Under the pieces are notes generated by a model. The model was given only the letters and a program-made list of their open reading frames with translations. It had not been told where the DNA came from and searched no databases. Source: Hyperoodon ampullatus (lineage: Eukaryota > Chordata > Mammalia > Artiodactyla > Ziphiidae). Taken from it: DNA of 64,000 nt. Of this stretch, positions 1 to 11,292 are shown in pieces. The position numbers and the translations under genes were made by a program. The stretch is from positions 10,497,492 to 10,561,491 of the forward strand of contig OX457061.1 of NCBI GenBank assembly GCA_949752795.1, read 5' to 3'. Positions within the stretch are counted from its first letter, which is position 1; each line of letters begins with the position of its first letter.

Positions 1-2320
1 TAAAGTATTAGAAATTTTAAACAGTGTACATTGTTAGCTTAAAGTTATTCTTTTTTTCTTTTTTCCTAATCAGAGTTCTTGACCCTTTGGTTATTAAGTT
101 TAAAACTTCAAATGAAATTCCATACTATATATTTTAAAAAAATCACTAAACTGTGCCTAAAGAAATAACTGCCATATTAATGTTTTGGTTTATATCCTCT
201 CTAGTAATAGAAAAACATTTAATACTTGTAATGCTGATGTGTTCATTTGATACCAGTTGAGTAGAATGTGATCAATCCAGTTTACAATCTATCATGAGTA
301 TCATTAAGTAAAATATATGTACTTTTCAATAGGAATCATTCTTACTGTAACACTTGACCTTAACTTTTAGAAAGTGTTCATTTTTTAACTGCAACTGGAA
401 AGGTTGAAAAGTCAGGACTCTTGTACTTGTGAACTGTAATCTGAAGCAGATTTTTAAAAGTGTAGAAAAAACCAAATTGTCCTTTTTTGTAAAGGTCTGT
501 GATACTATGTTTCGGCTTTGTGTAAGTAATTTGAATATCCAAAGGGTTGTGATGATCAGTTCTTGATATGCAACTGTCCACTTAATAAGGACAAGTGTTC
601 CAGTGTCTCTTATGACTATGGTCATAAATGATGCTGGGATTAACCATTTTATGAAATAGTTGGTATCCCTTTACTATTATAATTAATTTTTGTCATTCCA
701 GGAAATCTTTGTGAAGCCAGCCAATTAATAAAGCACTTTAGCATCTGTTCAGGTAGTTTTGAAAACCAACTGTCCCCCTTCAGGATAGGAACTTCCAGGT
801 TACCTAAAAATGCAATAAAAATCTTTATAGTCTAAGCTTCTTGGCACATAATTTTTCATCAGGGCTTTTCTTTTATTAAGCGAGCACAATACTGTTTTGA
901 TTTTTTCCTCCAACCACACAGCTCCTTGTGTAGTTTTTAATTGTATAGCTGTAAGAAAGAAGTGGCTAAGACATTTGCTGCACACACTTGAACTGTTGGG
1001 TCAGTAGCTTTGTTTTACTGCCCTGACCCCAGTGTAATTCAGGGGGAAAGGTATTTTTATCTTACAGGGATATGTAGCTATGTATTTTACTAATTGTGAA
1101 ACACTGGAAATGAATGATGCAGACAACTTGGTGTGGTCTTTGAACAGCTTTCTGCAGTATTTTTTTTTTCTGTTACCATAAATTGTATTTAAGTGCTTTC
1201 TCTCTTCTGCTTTTAAGTTGTACCAATAAAATTGGTAACCCTCAGCCCTTCCTTCCCACTTGACACTCCTTAGCTTAGATTGATGTAGTTGTTTTAGTTA
1301 CCCGTGTAATGTGACTTTTATTTCTAAGTCATGGTGTACTGCATTTGTTTGTCACTAGTTGGGCATGTGCCAATAATATTCTGTCCATTCCTTAATTGCC
1401 ATCTCTGTTTTGCCTGATTTTTTTCTCTTCAACTGAATAATGGCTTTTTGCATGAAAAAAAAACAGTTTTTACTCTTAGACATGTAAAGGGAAGAGAGAG
1501 TGAATGTATTGGACTCTGTAAGCCTAAAAGGAATATTTGGATCCCTCTGATAAATAAGGGCTATGTACTATATAGAGTAATCATGTGGTGGAAAATACTT
1601 GCAAGTCATAGATTTGTAGGCATGAGGCTCTGTTATTCCCTGTATCTAGGCTGAATGTAAAATCCCTTATGTTGTGTTAATGGGGGTAATAACCATTTTT
1701 ATTTGCCTATGATATACTTGGTTTCTAATAAAATGTCCTAGGCTCTAGTGAGAACTGACTACTTTTAATTGCCAATGACTCCCCTTTCCTCATTTTCCTG
1801 ATATGCTCTTGGCTAGCTTTTCCTAGGTTAATGCTTTTTCCTGAAAAATCTCACAACTCTAAATGTGTTCATTTGGGTGTGATCCTAAAAAGCCTGGACC
1901 AAGAGCACATCTTTAATATGCAACCTGCATCAGCTCCTACTCTGTCCAGATGTCTAGAACTGTTGGAAGATTTTGATGTCTTAAACCCGGTGTTTCACTT
2001 TTGAAATAAGGTTTGAAATATTGTTCTTTGCATTAAGATTTGTGTGTTTTTGCTTTGTAAGCCCAGCACCAGGTTTTGGAAAATGCCTGTACTGTGAAAG
2101 CAAATCCGAACTCTTTCTGAGCCTCTTTGGTTGTGAGAAACAGAATTGCTTTCCATCAGCCTCCAAAAAATTGTGTATCTGGAGTCGAAGAGATTTAACA
2201 GCAAGAATCCAGATTTTTAAATGTACTTGTTTTCTAAATGCTAATGTTTGTAAAGCACCTTCAGTTCTTTGGATGAAAGGTGCTATATTCTCTCTGTAAA
2301 TTAATAAAAAGATTATAGGA
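1..2320 (+). other. PPP6C: 3' UTR of upstream gene, probably PPP6C
   Basis: This is AT-rich single-copy sequence with no long reading frame and no recognised repeat. It holds five AATAAA hexamers on the + strand, at 727, 814, 1225, 1727 and 2303, as expected for a long 3' UTR with alternative polyadenylation. In mammals PPP6C (catalytic subunit of protein phosphatase 6) lies directly upstream of SCAI in the same direction, so its 3' end should sit here. The PPP6C stop codon and coding sequence are not in the window. The identity therefore rests on gene order, not on a protein match. That this is the 3' end of some gene is better supported than which gene it is. Confidence 0.6.
2303..2308 (+). 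terminator. PPP6C: Distal polyadenylation signal AATAAA
   Basis: This is the last of the AATAAA hexamers in the presumed 3' UTR. After it the sequence changes to intergenic DNA with old MIR fragments. Earlier hexamers at 727-732, 814-819, 1225-1230 and 1727-1732 could serve as proximal sites giving shorter UTR isoforms. Actual use cannot be judged from sequence. Confidence 0.5.
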
Positions 2321-2949
2321 AGTTTGGCAAAAAATTTTATCTAATGCAGTCTGTCCCGACAAGAAGTTAGCATTTTATATAACACAATTTAAAAATTAAA
2401 AAATGCTTATTCCTTCACTTAGTTGCTTGACTAGTAAACAGAAGTGAAACTTTTCTTGTTATGCATTTGACTCTTCAGTGTTCCAGTTCATTGTTACGTC
2501 CTGGATCCAGTGCCCAGAACCCAGCTTCATGAGATCATCACAGCTCTTTCAATTGTGTATTTAAACTGTGCAGTCATGCTGATGAAATATACAGTAGTAA
2601 AACACCAAAAAGAAGCATTTGGAAAGTCCTCTAGCATGAAACCAAACACAGTAGATGCTTGGAGAAGGACCCTATTCCCCTCTTACTAGTTTTCTGTTTC
2701 CTTGTTAATCACTTGGTGAATATGTGCCTTTCGTAAGGCATATTACTCATGATAGTAAGCTTATGCTGGCTTGGATCATTCAAATGTTTGCTTAATTCAA
2801 AAATGCATGAAATTTATGAATTTTGTGTGTGTGTATCAACAAAAATAATTATTATGTAAGTATATTCCACTCAGTCCCTGGGCAGCTACTGTTCTCAGCA
2901 CTTTGCTTTTTTATATAAATGGGAATGGGTTATAAAAGACTGTATGGAG

Positions 2950-3215
2950 GCAATGGAATAGTGGAAAGAATTTAGGCTTTGGGATCAATCTAGGTAAAAA
3001 CCCCAGCTCTGCCAGTAATAGCAGCTAACCTGTATTGAGCACACTTAGCTAAATGCTGTACATGCCCTATTTTGTGTCACCCCTACTATGGCTCAATGAC
3101 TGTAGTACCTTTTTTTTTTTTCTTCAGACAAGAAAACACACTTAGAGATCATAGGTAACTTGCCCAGGGTTGCACAAGAGAGCTGCAATGTGAACCCCTT
3201 TAGGGCATCCTAGAG
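2950..3215. repeat. MIR SINE fragments
   Basis: The first part (about 2950-3020) reads like the MIR 5' region on the + strand: a gene-like start followed by CCCAGCTCTGCCA. The second part (about 3025-3215) reads like MIR in reverse, with the complement of the core motifs around TTGAGCAC and TTGCCCAGGGTTGCAC. Both are strongly diverged. Confidence 0.6.
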
Positions 3216-3239
3216 TAGTACATCTTAAGCAATATTGGT

Positions 3240-3370
3240 TATTGTAGCTTTGTGACCCTGAGCAAGTTGGGTTTTCTGAATCTTAAAATTCTGTGTCTAA
3301 AATAAGAATGCCATACAGGGTTGATCTCAGGATTAAAAATAGCACATATAAAATACCCAGTCCCTGGCCC
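3240..3370 (+). repeat. MIR SINE fragment
   Basis: The motifs follow MIR order: GTGACCCTGAGCAAGTT, then a degraded stretch, then CAGGATTAAA and CCAGTCCCTGGCC. It is old and diverged. Confidence 0.5.
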
Positions 3371-4859
3371 AAAGCTGCCATTTATTGAGGGCCCACTTAC
3401 ATATCATTTGCCCAAATTCAGTGTAGTTGGGAAGTAAGAATAATCCAAGGCAATATATAATTGCTGACATAGTGTAGTTTAAGTACAACAAATTTGGAGA
3501 AGGAAATGTTTGAGGTAACATGGAGTAATTGGGGAAGGCTTAAAAGAGGAAGTGTGAATTAAATGTATACTAGAATGATGGGCCATTTCATATAGTAAAA
3601 GCACAGAAGCAGGGATTACTAGAACTTGGACATGATATGAAGGTAAACTTGAGGGTACTCCTTGGGAAAGCGTAAGAAATGAATAGCTGCAGCTCTATTG
3701 ACAATACCATGTATCAGAGAGGCGTTGGCCAATTGCGAAAGACCTTGAAAACCAAGCGGATGATTTTAATTCATATTTTAAGAAACATAATGAGTGACAT
3801 TCAAGATTAGTCTCCTAGTAAGTTGATCCTCCCCACCAGGACTCCTCCTACCACATCTGCCCTAGTCTTCTCTGACAAATGATTCTGAGGTTCTCTCTTT
3901 TCTGGCTTCGTGATTATAAGGGTGGATATTGTTTGTTGGTATTGAGGGGATTTATGGTTCTGTTATCTTGGGATTATGTAAAATATTAATTTGGGGAGCC
4001 AACAGATGCTCAACTTTTTTTTTTTTCCTTGTCAGTGCCATTTAAAGGTCCCATTACAATTTACCATCATCATTTTATAGAAGGAAAGATGTAAAAAGAG
4101 CCATCTCAGAATAAAGGACAGCCCTTTACACCAAATAAATTCGGCTTTATGAAAAACTATAGTAGTCTCATTTTTACCATTTGTGAAGATCAGTAAGAGA
4201 TTTGTCCCCAAACTTTTGGTGTGTATAACTCTAAGCTGTCACATTATTGATGCATAAAAGCATATTCTGATAAAACAGAAGTAGCTTAAGAGAAAGTTTT
4301 ATGCCTCCTCCCAGCTCCAAATAGATGCCGAGGATCTACCAAACAAAAACTACACAGGATTGCAGAAAGACTGAAGGGGATTCCACCTTAGAGGAAGAAT
4401 TTTGTTAATATGTTAATGAGTTATGTCTTATTTTCAAGGATGGCCTTGTTAAAGTAGAAGAGAAAAGGTAACTGATTTATAATGCTTATGTGCTGGTAGT
4501 CTTGCATGCTTAGGTCTGTCAACACTAAAAATGCAAGGAAATTTATTTTAAAATTGATTCGCTGGAGTAGAAGTCACAAACATCTGCAGTATCACAGAAC
4601 GGTTAGCAACACATTCAGGGGTCAGTTCCATTTAGGCATTTAAGAACCGAACACATTGCTTTTGGTTACGGCATCAATTCTGTTTGCAGGGTTGATTTTC
4701 CTTTCTTGGTAATTTATTTTAAAAATCTCTTGCTTTCTTGGAAGCCTGCACCCAAGCTTGCGATCTCTTCTGCAGAGGATTGAGCATCTAAACCACACTT
4801 TATATTGATAGATTCTTACAGTTTTCTTGCCGGATCCTCTGTGAAGTGTTATCTGTGAG

Positions 4860-5427
4860 CGCTAACCATTTCAGCATGATGCAGTCAGGGACCGGATATG
4901 AGGTGGTTCAAAATGAAGCTCATTTTGGAGACTTACCTCAGTGTCGCACCTGCCAGAGGAGTTTGGGAAATTGCAGCGCGTAGCTGTTGCTCCTGGCGTG
5001 GTGCAGTGTTGAGGGGCGCCAGCAGGTGTGTGGGATGCAGGACTCAGAGCCAGAAGAACCTGCCCGCCGCAGGTGTCTGGCGCCGGAGATGCAGTTTTTA
5101 CTTTCGACCGCACGGTGGCGCTTAGATCTCCCCGGCAGTGTTAGCAGCCTCTAAGGCACCTCTGCCGCCACCTGCAGTCTCAACCAAACTCTAGGTGGCG
5201 GGATATGACGGCCCGAGCGTCCAATCGGCCTCCAGGCTTTCGGCCACACTACAGCTCTAGCCAATGGGAGCCGAGGAGAGGCGCGGAGGAGGCGGGCCCT
5301 GCGGCAAGCCTGGCAGAGGCGCGAGGCCCACCGCCCGCCCCTCCGCCTACTCCAGCCTCCGCCGCCTCAGCTTCCCGAGCGAGCCCTACGGCCGCCGGAG
5401 CAGCTCCCGCGGCGGAGCAGGAGCCGG
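4860..5427 (+). promoter_or_regulatory. SCAI: SCAI promoter and 5' UTR region
   Basis: This stretch leads into the SCAI start codon. Two CCAAT boxes are visible at 5221-5225 and 5261-5265, with GC-rich Sp1-like sequence around 5285-5300. There is no TATA box at a convincing distance, which fits a CpG island promoter with dispersed start sites. The true transcription start is not determined. It most likely lies between about 5280 and 5420, because longer transcripts would carry two out-of-frame upstream ATGs (5205 and 5264). Confidence 0.6.
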
Positions 5428-5890
5428 ATGGTCAGAGGAGCCCGGCAGCCCCAGCAGCCGCGGAGTCGCCTGGCCCCAAGGTGGGGCGAGGGCTGAATGG
5501 AGGTCGGGGTTGGGGATGGGGCGCGGGAGCGGGCCCAGGGCAGCAGCTTGGGGCCGTGAAGCATTCGGGGCGCCGAGACTGGAGGGGCGGTCGGGCTGCG
5601 GGGAATTCGGGGGGCGCCAAGGGGCGGCGGAGCGGGCTGGGCGGTGGTCGCATCCTCCAGACGGGATGAGAGGGGCGTGTGAGGGAAGGGGCGCCGAGCG
5701 GTGAGACTGGGGGCGCTGGGCCGGGAGGGGCAGGGCGCACGCGCCCGGTGGAGGGGCCGTGGAATGCGGGGGGCGCGGGGCCTGGAGGGGCGGGGCTCGG
5801 AGGGGCAGTGCCCGGGTCGGGAGGGGGTGGGCACTGGAAAGGGGAGGCCGGAGGGGCTTGCGGGGGTGGTGAAGCAGACAATGAGTAGGT
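5190..5890. promoter_or_regulatory. SCAI: CpG island
   Basis: G+C content and CpG density rise sharply here against the AT-rich surroundings, then fall again by about 5900. The island spans the promoter, exon 1 and the first 400 bases of intron 1. Runs of GGGGCGGG-type sequence after exon 1 (for example near 5584) are candidate Sp/KLF sites. Long open frames across it on both strands are a by-product of GC richness. Confidence 0.85.
5428..5480 (+). CDS. SCAI: SCAI coding exon 1 (partial gene)
   Basis: SCAI (suppressor of cancer cell invasion) is a nuclear protein that binds MRTF-A/SRF and damps Rho-Dia driven transcription such as beta1-integrin. It also works with 53BP1 in double-strand-break repair. 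This exon encodes residues 1-17 (start MVRGARQ, then a proline/arginine-rich stretch) plus the first two bases of codon 18. The donor follows directly (AAG then GTGGGG). Joined to exon 2, codon 18 becomes AGA (Arg) and the frame continues, matching the known SCAI N-terminus. The start ATG has G at +4 but C at -3, so its Kozak context is only moderate. The known protein is about 606 residues. Only the N-terminal part is in this window. Confidence 0.93.
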
Positions 5891-6188
5891 GGCGGTGGGT
5901 GGTTTTGGGGAGCTCGGCTGTGACGAATAGGAGCTGAGGATGGAGTGAGAGACCAGGAGGCAGAGCAGGGTTTGGGCTAAGCAGACATTAGGGGAACGGT
6001 GAGTCCCAGGATCGCTTGGTCTTGGTATTTAGGGGAAACAACGCAAGGCATTTGTAAGGTCAGGTATGGGCTTAGACAGCCTGTAGTTCTCGAGGGTGGT
6101 GCGTTGAGTTCTTGACTGGCACAGTAGGGCCCGCAGATGTGATCTTATATGTTACTTTTAGTTACCATCTTATTTGTTTGGTCTGCAG
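5481..6188 (+). other. SCAI: SCAI intron 1
   Basis: This 708-base intron has a GT donor at 5481 and an acceptor at 6187-6188 preceded by TTGTTTGGTCTGCAG. The first 400 bases belong to the CpG island. The remainder is unique sequence. I saw no repeat in it. Confidence 0.88.
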
Positions 6189-6233
6189 ACTGACTGGCAC
6201 AGTGGAGAAACCACCTCGAAAACGGAAAAGCAG
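6189..6233 (+). CDS. SCAI: SCAI coding exon 2 (45-base micro-exon)
   Basis: This small exon of 45 bases completes Arg18, encodes residues 19-32 (LTGTVEKPPRKRKS) and gives the first two bases of codon 33. The acceptor is CTGCAG and the donor is CAG/GTAAGG, close to ideal. The basic cluster KPPRKRKSR, completed by exon 3, is a good candidate nuclear localisation signal and fits SCAI's nuclear role. Its length is a multiple of three, so skipping it would keep the frame and remove most of the basic cluster. Intron 2 after it is about 46.9 kb. The match to the known SCAI N-terminus is exact as far as I recall it. Confidence 0.93.
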
Positions 6234-6519
6234 GTAAGGCAAAATGCCTTCCCAATTTTGCTTCGTGTTTTTTCCATTTGCTTGGCTGCACCTGTACTAT
6301 ACTGCATAATTATACACTGTCAGTAGATGAAGTTTTTTACTTAGCTCCTTTCTTAATGAATATAACTATCAGCAAGCTCTGTCTTCTAGGACTTAAAAGT
6401 ACTGCCTGTACTTTTTTTCTTTTTTTGGTATCTAAGATTATGTGGGAAAGAGATGTGGATAATTGAGAAGGCCTAGTTTTTTATGTTAGCCATAATTTCA
6501 ACTTCTTCACCAGCTCTGT

Positions 6520-6785
6520 TTAAAAAGCTAATGTTTATTGAACATCTACTGTGTGCCAGGTACCATGTGCAAGTGCTTACTTGTATTATCTTCTGTAATC
6601 CTTGAAACACCCCAAGGAAGTGTGTACAGTTATCACTGTTTTAACACAAGAGAGAACTGAGGCACAAGAGAGGCTGATCATTTATCTAAGATCACACGTC
6701 TCATAAATGATAGAACCAGGATTTGAATCCCAGCAGTCTGACTCCAGAGCTGAAGCTCTTAACCATTATACTATAATGCCTCTAA
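6520..6785 (-). repeat. MIR SINE, near full length
   Basis: This reads as the reverse complement of MIR: TTTATTGAACATCTACTGTGTGCCAGG, then GAGAACTGAGGCACAAGAG, then ATTTGAATCCCAGCAGTCTGACTCCAGAGC and TTAACCATTATACTATAATGCC. It is clear despite its age. Confidence 0.8.
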
Positions 6786-6798
6786 TAAATATACAATT

Positions 6799-7143
6799 GA
6801 AAATAGGTTTTCTTTTTAATTAATTAATTAATTAATTAATTTTTGGCTGCATTGGGTCTTCGTTGCTGTGTGCAGACTTTCTCTCGTTGTGGCGAGCGAG
6901 GGCTACTCTTCGTTGTGGTGCGCGGGCTTCTCATTGCGGTGGCTTCTCTTGTGGAGCACGGGCTCTAGGCGCACGGGCTTCAGTAGTTGTGGCACGCGGG
7001 CTCAGTAGTTGTGGCGCACGTGCTTTGTTGCTCCGTGGCATGTGGGATCTTCCTGGACCAAGGCTCCAACCCGTGTCCCCTGCATTGGCAGGCGGATTCT
7101 TAACCACTGTGCCACCAGGGAAGTCCCGAAAATAGGTTTTCTT
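6799..7143 (-). mobile_element. CHR-1-type long SINE with target duplications
   Basis: A tRNA-derived SINE in reverse orientation occupies 6815-7127. It begins with an AT-rich (TTAA)n tail and ends with the complement of the head, GCCACCAGGGAAGTCCC. A perfect 16-base target duplication (GAAAATAGGTTTTCTT) flanks it at 6799-6814 and 7128-7143. It carries the longer body typical of CHR-1. The perfect duplication suggests a fairly young insertion. Confidence 0.9.
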
Positions 7144-7544
7144 ATTGCTTTTTCTGTTTTCATTGTACGTAGAGTCTAATAAGCAGTTGAACTATAGGAA
7201 GATAGAAACAAAGGGCTTAGGTAGTCTGCAGCAAGTGCATTGTTCCTTGAGTAATGAAGAGCATGCATCCATTCCACAAGCATTTCTGAGCACATTCCAT
7301 GTGTCAGGTACTACATAGCAATTCTGTGTAGTCATTCGAAGATTTCTTTTTCATGGATGTAGGCATTGGCCTAGAGAAAGTAAGTTACAGTAGTGAGGAT
7401 GTGACCAGTAGGACCACTGTAATAGTTAATACTTGCTAAGTTATTGATGTTAATACACAGTAAACCTTAACAGTAGGTAGATGTGAAATGCTGATGGTGG
7501 AAGGTGCCAACAGCCAAAGTTCCTTTGTCACTCTTTAGGCCTGT

Positions 7545-7985
7545 ATGGGCCAATGTGGTAGCCATATATGGCTGTGGAACACTCAAAATGTGGCTCTCAT
7601 GACTGAGGAACTGGATTTTTAATAAATATTGTTAGTTGTAATTAATTTAAATTTTAAAACCGATATTTAATTACTGGAAAATGTTTATGTCTGGAGCAAC
7701 TTGGGTATGTGAGTTTGCTTTTTCATCTGTAAATTATGAAATCTAAATACAGATCAAATTTTTCCAATGAAAATTTAATGTCCAAAGTGAGGCATATATC
7801 TAAGTATTAAAAAACACACCAAATTTCAGATTAGTACAAAAAGTGCATGGCAAATTTCTCATTACTAATTTTTATGTCAATTCATGAAATAATATTTTAG
7901 ATATATTGGATTAAATAAAAGTATTACTCAAATTATTTTCAGGTTTTTTTTTACTTTTTCTAACATAACTATTGGGAAAGTAAAA
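7545..7985. repeat. hAT/Charlie-type MER DNA transposon fossil
   Basis: The left end carries GGTAGCCATATATGGCTG, then GTGGCTCTCATGACTGAGGAACTGGATTTT and an AT-rich interior. This is the pattern of a widespread mammalian nonautonomous hAT element that ends in a GCCACATGTGGCT-like palindrome. A related copy lies at about 59105-59420. I have not assigned the subfamily. Confidence 0.6.
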
Positions 7986-8019
7986 ATTACATATATGGCT
8001 TGCATTATATTTTCTTTTG

Positions 8020-8165
8020 GATAGCCCACTGCCAGGCTCTTGGAGTAGCCTCCTGACTGGGTTCCCTACCTTGAATCTGTAATTCATTCACATACTGTGC
8101 AAGTTGATCTTGTAATTCTCAAGCTTAAGATCCCTATGTGGTTCCCCTTGTTTATTGAACATAAT
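8020..8165 (+). repeat. L2 LINE fragment
   Basis: It contains the L2 3'-region phrase GAGTAGCCTCCTGACTGG, followed by CAAGTTGATCTTG and GATCCCTATGTGGTTCCCC. It is diverged. Confidence 0.5.
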
Positions 8166-8221
8166 TCAGACTTTTTAGTGTAATCATAAAAAGACACTGC
8201 CCTCTATTATGATAAACCATA

Positions 8222-8340
8222 ATGGAAAAGAATATTAAAAAAAAGAATGTATATGTATGTTTAACTGAGTCACTTTGCTGTATAGCAGAAATTAACACAA
8301 AATTGTAAATCAACTATACTTCAATTAAAAAAAAAAAAAG
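8222..8340 (+). repeat. L1 3' end, truncated copy
   Basis: This is the terminal part of a cetartiodactyl L1 3' UTR: TTAACTGAGTCACTTTGCTG, then GTAAATCAACTATACTTCAA and a poly(A) tail. A related end lies at 22263-22398. Confidence 0.8.
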
Positions 8341-8489
8341 AGACTGCCTTTATTTCACTTCTATCTATCTTTCCAGCCACAGTTGAGTACTGTGGTCATG
8401 TACTCAATAACGGCCAAATTCTCAATAATGGATCTACTAAACGTCCAGTAATTAATTGACTTAACTTTCTGGTGAACGCTTCACAGTGA

Positions 8490-8710
8490 ACTAATTTCTG
8501 AATGTAACTCTATGTCCTGTTTGCCATTCCCAGAACTTATGTTTGGGTTTTTGCACATGATTTCTCTTTGTCTCTGGAATACTTTCTCCCTGTTCCTTGG
8601 CAAGCTCCCCACCTTTAAGATTTCCCTCAAACATCACATCTTCCATGCAAACTTTCTACCCTCTCCTTCACCTTCCTCCTCTTTGTTTTGTTTGTTCCTA
8701 TGATAGCCTG
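8490..8710 (+). repeat. L2 LINE fragment
   Basis: It follows the L2 3' region: TGGAATACTTTCTCCCTG, then CAAGCTCCCC and TCAAACATCACATCTTCCATG. Confidence 0.6.
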
Positions 8711-8744
8711 TAGATAACACCTAGGTGTAATGGTTTGAGCGGAA

Positions 8745-8921
8745 TTTGAATCTTAGCTCTGTCAGATACACGTTGTGAGATCATATGCAAGTTAATAAAC
8801 CTCTCTGAGCCCCAGCTTCTTCATCTGTATAACGGAAATAATAATAGTTCAACCATTATAGGGTTGTAAAATGCTTAGTATAGTGCCTGGCACGTAGAAA
8901 GTATACAGTAAATTTTAGGTT
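8745..8921 (+). repeat. MIR SINE
   Basis: The order of motifs fits MIR: AATTTGAATCTTAGCTCTG, AACCTCTCTGAGCC, TTCATCTGTATAACGG, TAGTGCCTGGCAC. A CHR-2 SINE has inserted at its 3' end. Confidence 0.8.
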
Positions 8922-9154
8922 AAAAAGCACCTATTAGGGCTTCCCTGGTGGCGCAGTGGTTGAGAGTCTGCCTGCCGATGCAGAGGACGCGGGTTCATGC
9001 CCTGGTCCGGGAAGATCCCACATGCCGCGGAGTGGCTGGGCCCATAAGCCATGGCTGCTGAGCCTGTGCGTCCGGAGCCTGTGCTCCGCAACGGGAGAGG
9101 CCACAACAGTGAGAGGCCCACGTACCACAAAAAAAAAAAAAAAAGCACCCATTA
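8922..9154 (+). mobile_element. CHR-2-type SINE with target duplications
   Basis: The SINE body is 8937-9139. It starts GGGCTTCCCTGGTGGCGCAG and ends in a poly(A) tail after CGTACCAC. It is flanked by AAAAAGCACCTATTA and a copy with one change. Its head is tRNA-derived with A- and B-box-like sequence, the B box resembling GGTTCATGCCC. Confidence 0.9.
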
Positions 9155-10965
9155 AATACCTTTTATTTCCCACTTCTTTTCAAAATATATACAGTATGAA
9201 GGATTAAAAATAAAGATATTAAGGCAAACATGAGAGAATAGTAATAAATCAGTGGCAAAGTTAGTATATAGACTAGAAGGTACTGCACAGTTACCAAAGG
9301 TAGGTTCCATATTTGGCTCTGAGTTTCCTGGAACAAAAGCTAAGAAGAAAATAAAGCTCAACTTGCAGGTTCTTGGTGTCTGTAAAATCCAACACATGTT
9401 TAAGAGAGGCACACTTTTTTTGACTTTTAGAGAAAAATTTCTCTCACTGGTTTTCATAATGGGGACACTGTGGTTTTGTGGGGGAAAATAAACCCAATAA
9501 CAAATATAGCAGGAAGTTTTTTTGTTGTTGTTGTTTTTTAAGATTGCTTCTTATAATGCTTCTCAATCCAGGTTTAGGTAATACCAGTGAACATCCTCCG
9601 AAGAGCCAGAGCAACTGGATTTAGGTATACTGCTCACCGATGGTTTGGCTTGGTTCAGAGATAAGGAGGAAGGAGTAAGCTGCAGGGACTCTGCTTATCC
9701 TCAGCACCTAGAGTGGTGCCTGGCACTTAGAGAATGTTTGATAGAATTATTGAATGAATAATTTGTTCCATGAATATTATTTCTGTAATCAAGTTTTGGT
9801 AAGCATCAGGCACCAATGAGGGCACACATTCCGCATGTTTGAGGTCAGATCCTGATTGAGTCAGCATTTTGACCTGAATGGACAGCCAGCATACATCTCT
9901 AAAGAGATCCTGTGGATGAGACCAAGATTTTCTTCAGAAAGCAGGTCTGGGATTGCTCTAAAAATAGAAAAAATAATGGCCAGGTAAGCTCTAAAGGTGG
10001 ATTATAGAGAGAAGATGTAATGGTTGTAGCCAGAAATTACTTATAGCTGTTTTTATGAGTTGTATACTGTGGCCATAAAACTCTCAACATCAAATGATAC
10101 AACTTCCTGGTGAACACTGCAAGGTGAATTAATTGCTGAATGTAGCCTTAAATATCTCTTTGAGTTGGCCTGCTGTGTAGAGTTGTTGACTGTTACACTG
10201 TATATCCTATTCCATTTTAGGAAACAGTTGCCAAAAATATGATTTTTATTTTAGGATTGTTGCTATTAAGTCATTCTTTTTGATAGACATTAGTTTAGTG
10301 GCTGAGTTATCTTTTGAGAACATTCCTAGTGGACCAAACTATAAGACAGTTTGAGAAAAACTAAGATAATTTGAATAAGCACCAAATGGCCCACGGTTAC
10401 CAGTTCTTTGTGTCTTCCCTCCACCCCCACCACTAAACATTTGTTTCCCTTCCTTGGTTCTTCTTTGAGCCCCTAGTACTGAGGGGGTGCTCAGTAAGAG
10501 CATCTGAACTAACAAGTGCATTGGTGGTAAGAGGGAGGTAGTGTGGGATGGGGCTTTGGTGGTCCAAAATAATGTGATGCTATTTAATGCCCCTGACAAA
10601 CTGTACTAGACTGAGAGGAATTTTAAGATTAGGAAACTTGATCTCTTTGTGGTTTTGGAAAATTCTGAAGGCTTCAATATGTTTGTTAATAAAGTTTGGG
10701 TTATTAGTTAGAGAATCCTTTCAGATCCTGTTAGGAGCAAGACCCATTTGTTTAGAATTCATGTCCTAATAGGATTCATGTTGATTAAAGCTTTATTGTA
10801 TGATTTGCGGGGCGTGTGTGTGTGTATGTCTGTAATTTGTTTGAATTACAGTTGAATTAAAAACAACCTTCAAATGCTTTCTAGTTCTGGGTACTAGGGT
10901 TATAGATGAATGAGATATGGCCCCTGCTGGGGAAAAGCTCACACATTAGTGGGGAAGACAGACAC
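9155..10965. other. Intronic sequence, mostly unique
   Basis: About 9685-9775 resembles an L2 3' end (TCAGCACCTAGAGTGGTGCC, then GAATGAATAA). The rest shows no repeat or gene that I recognise. Confidence 0.5.
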
Positions 10966-11292
10966 AAAAATAAGGTGGTGTAGGGCTTCCCTGGTGGCGC
11001 AGTGGTTGAGAATCTGCCTGCTAATGCAGGGGACACGGGTTCGAGCCCTGGTTTGGGAAGATCCCACATGCCGTGGAGCAACTAGGCCCATAAGCCACAA
11101 CTACTGAGCCTGCACGTCTGGAACCTGTGCTCCGCAACAAGAGAGGCTGCGACAGTGAGAGGCCCGCGCACCGCGATGAAGAGTGGCCCCCACTTGCCAC
11201 AATTAGAGAAAGCTCTCGCACAGAAACAAAGACCCAACACAGCCAAAAATAAATAAACAAATGTGGGGTTAAAAAAAAAATAAGGTGGTGTA
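10966..11292 (+). mobile_element. CHR-type long SINE with target duplications
   Basis: The SINE body is 10983-11275. Its middle switches between CHR-2-like (GGCCCATAAGCC) and CHR-1-like (GAAGAGTGGCCCCCACTTGCC) sequence, so it looks intermediate. A 17-base duplication AAAAATAAGGTGGTGTA flanks it at 10966-10982 and 11276-11292. Confidence 0.88.

Larger units (their letters stand above)
2321..4860. other. Intergenic spacer between upstream gene and SCAI
   Basis: The spacer is about 2.5 kb and carries MIR fragments. The stretch around 3540-3790 resembles a very old interspersed repeat that I cannot name. No gene was recognised. Such a short gap between two genes in the same direction means the distal polyadenylation site lies close to the SCAI promoter. 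Confidence 0.6.

Noticed and set aside
5205..5937. Several long open frames on both strands of the CpG island
   Set aside because: They result from GC richness and few stop codons. Only the 53-base SCAI start at 5428 continues in frame into the next exon.
8937..9139. tRNA-like A and B boxes in SINE heads, considered as tRNA genes
   Set aside because: The sequences are tRNA-derived SINE promoters without an intact cloverleaf. No true tRNA gene was seen.
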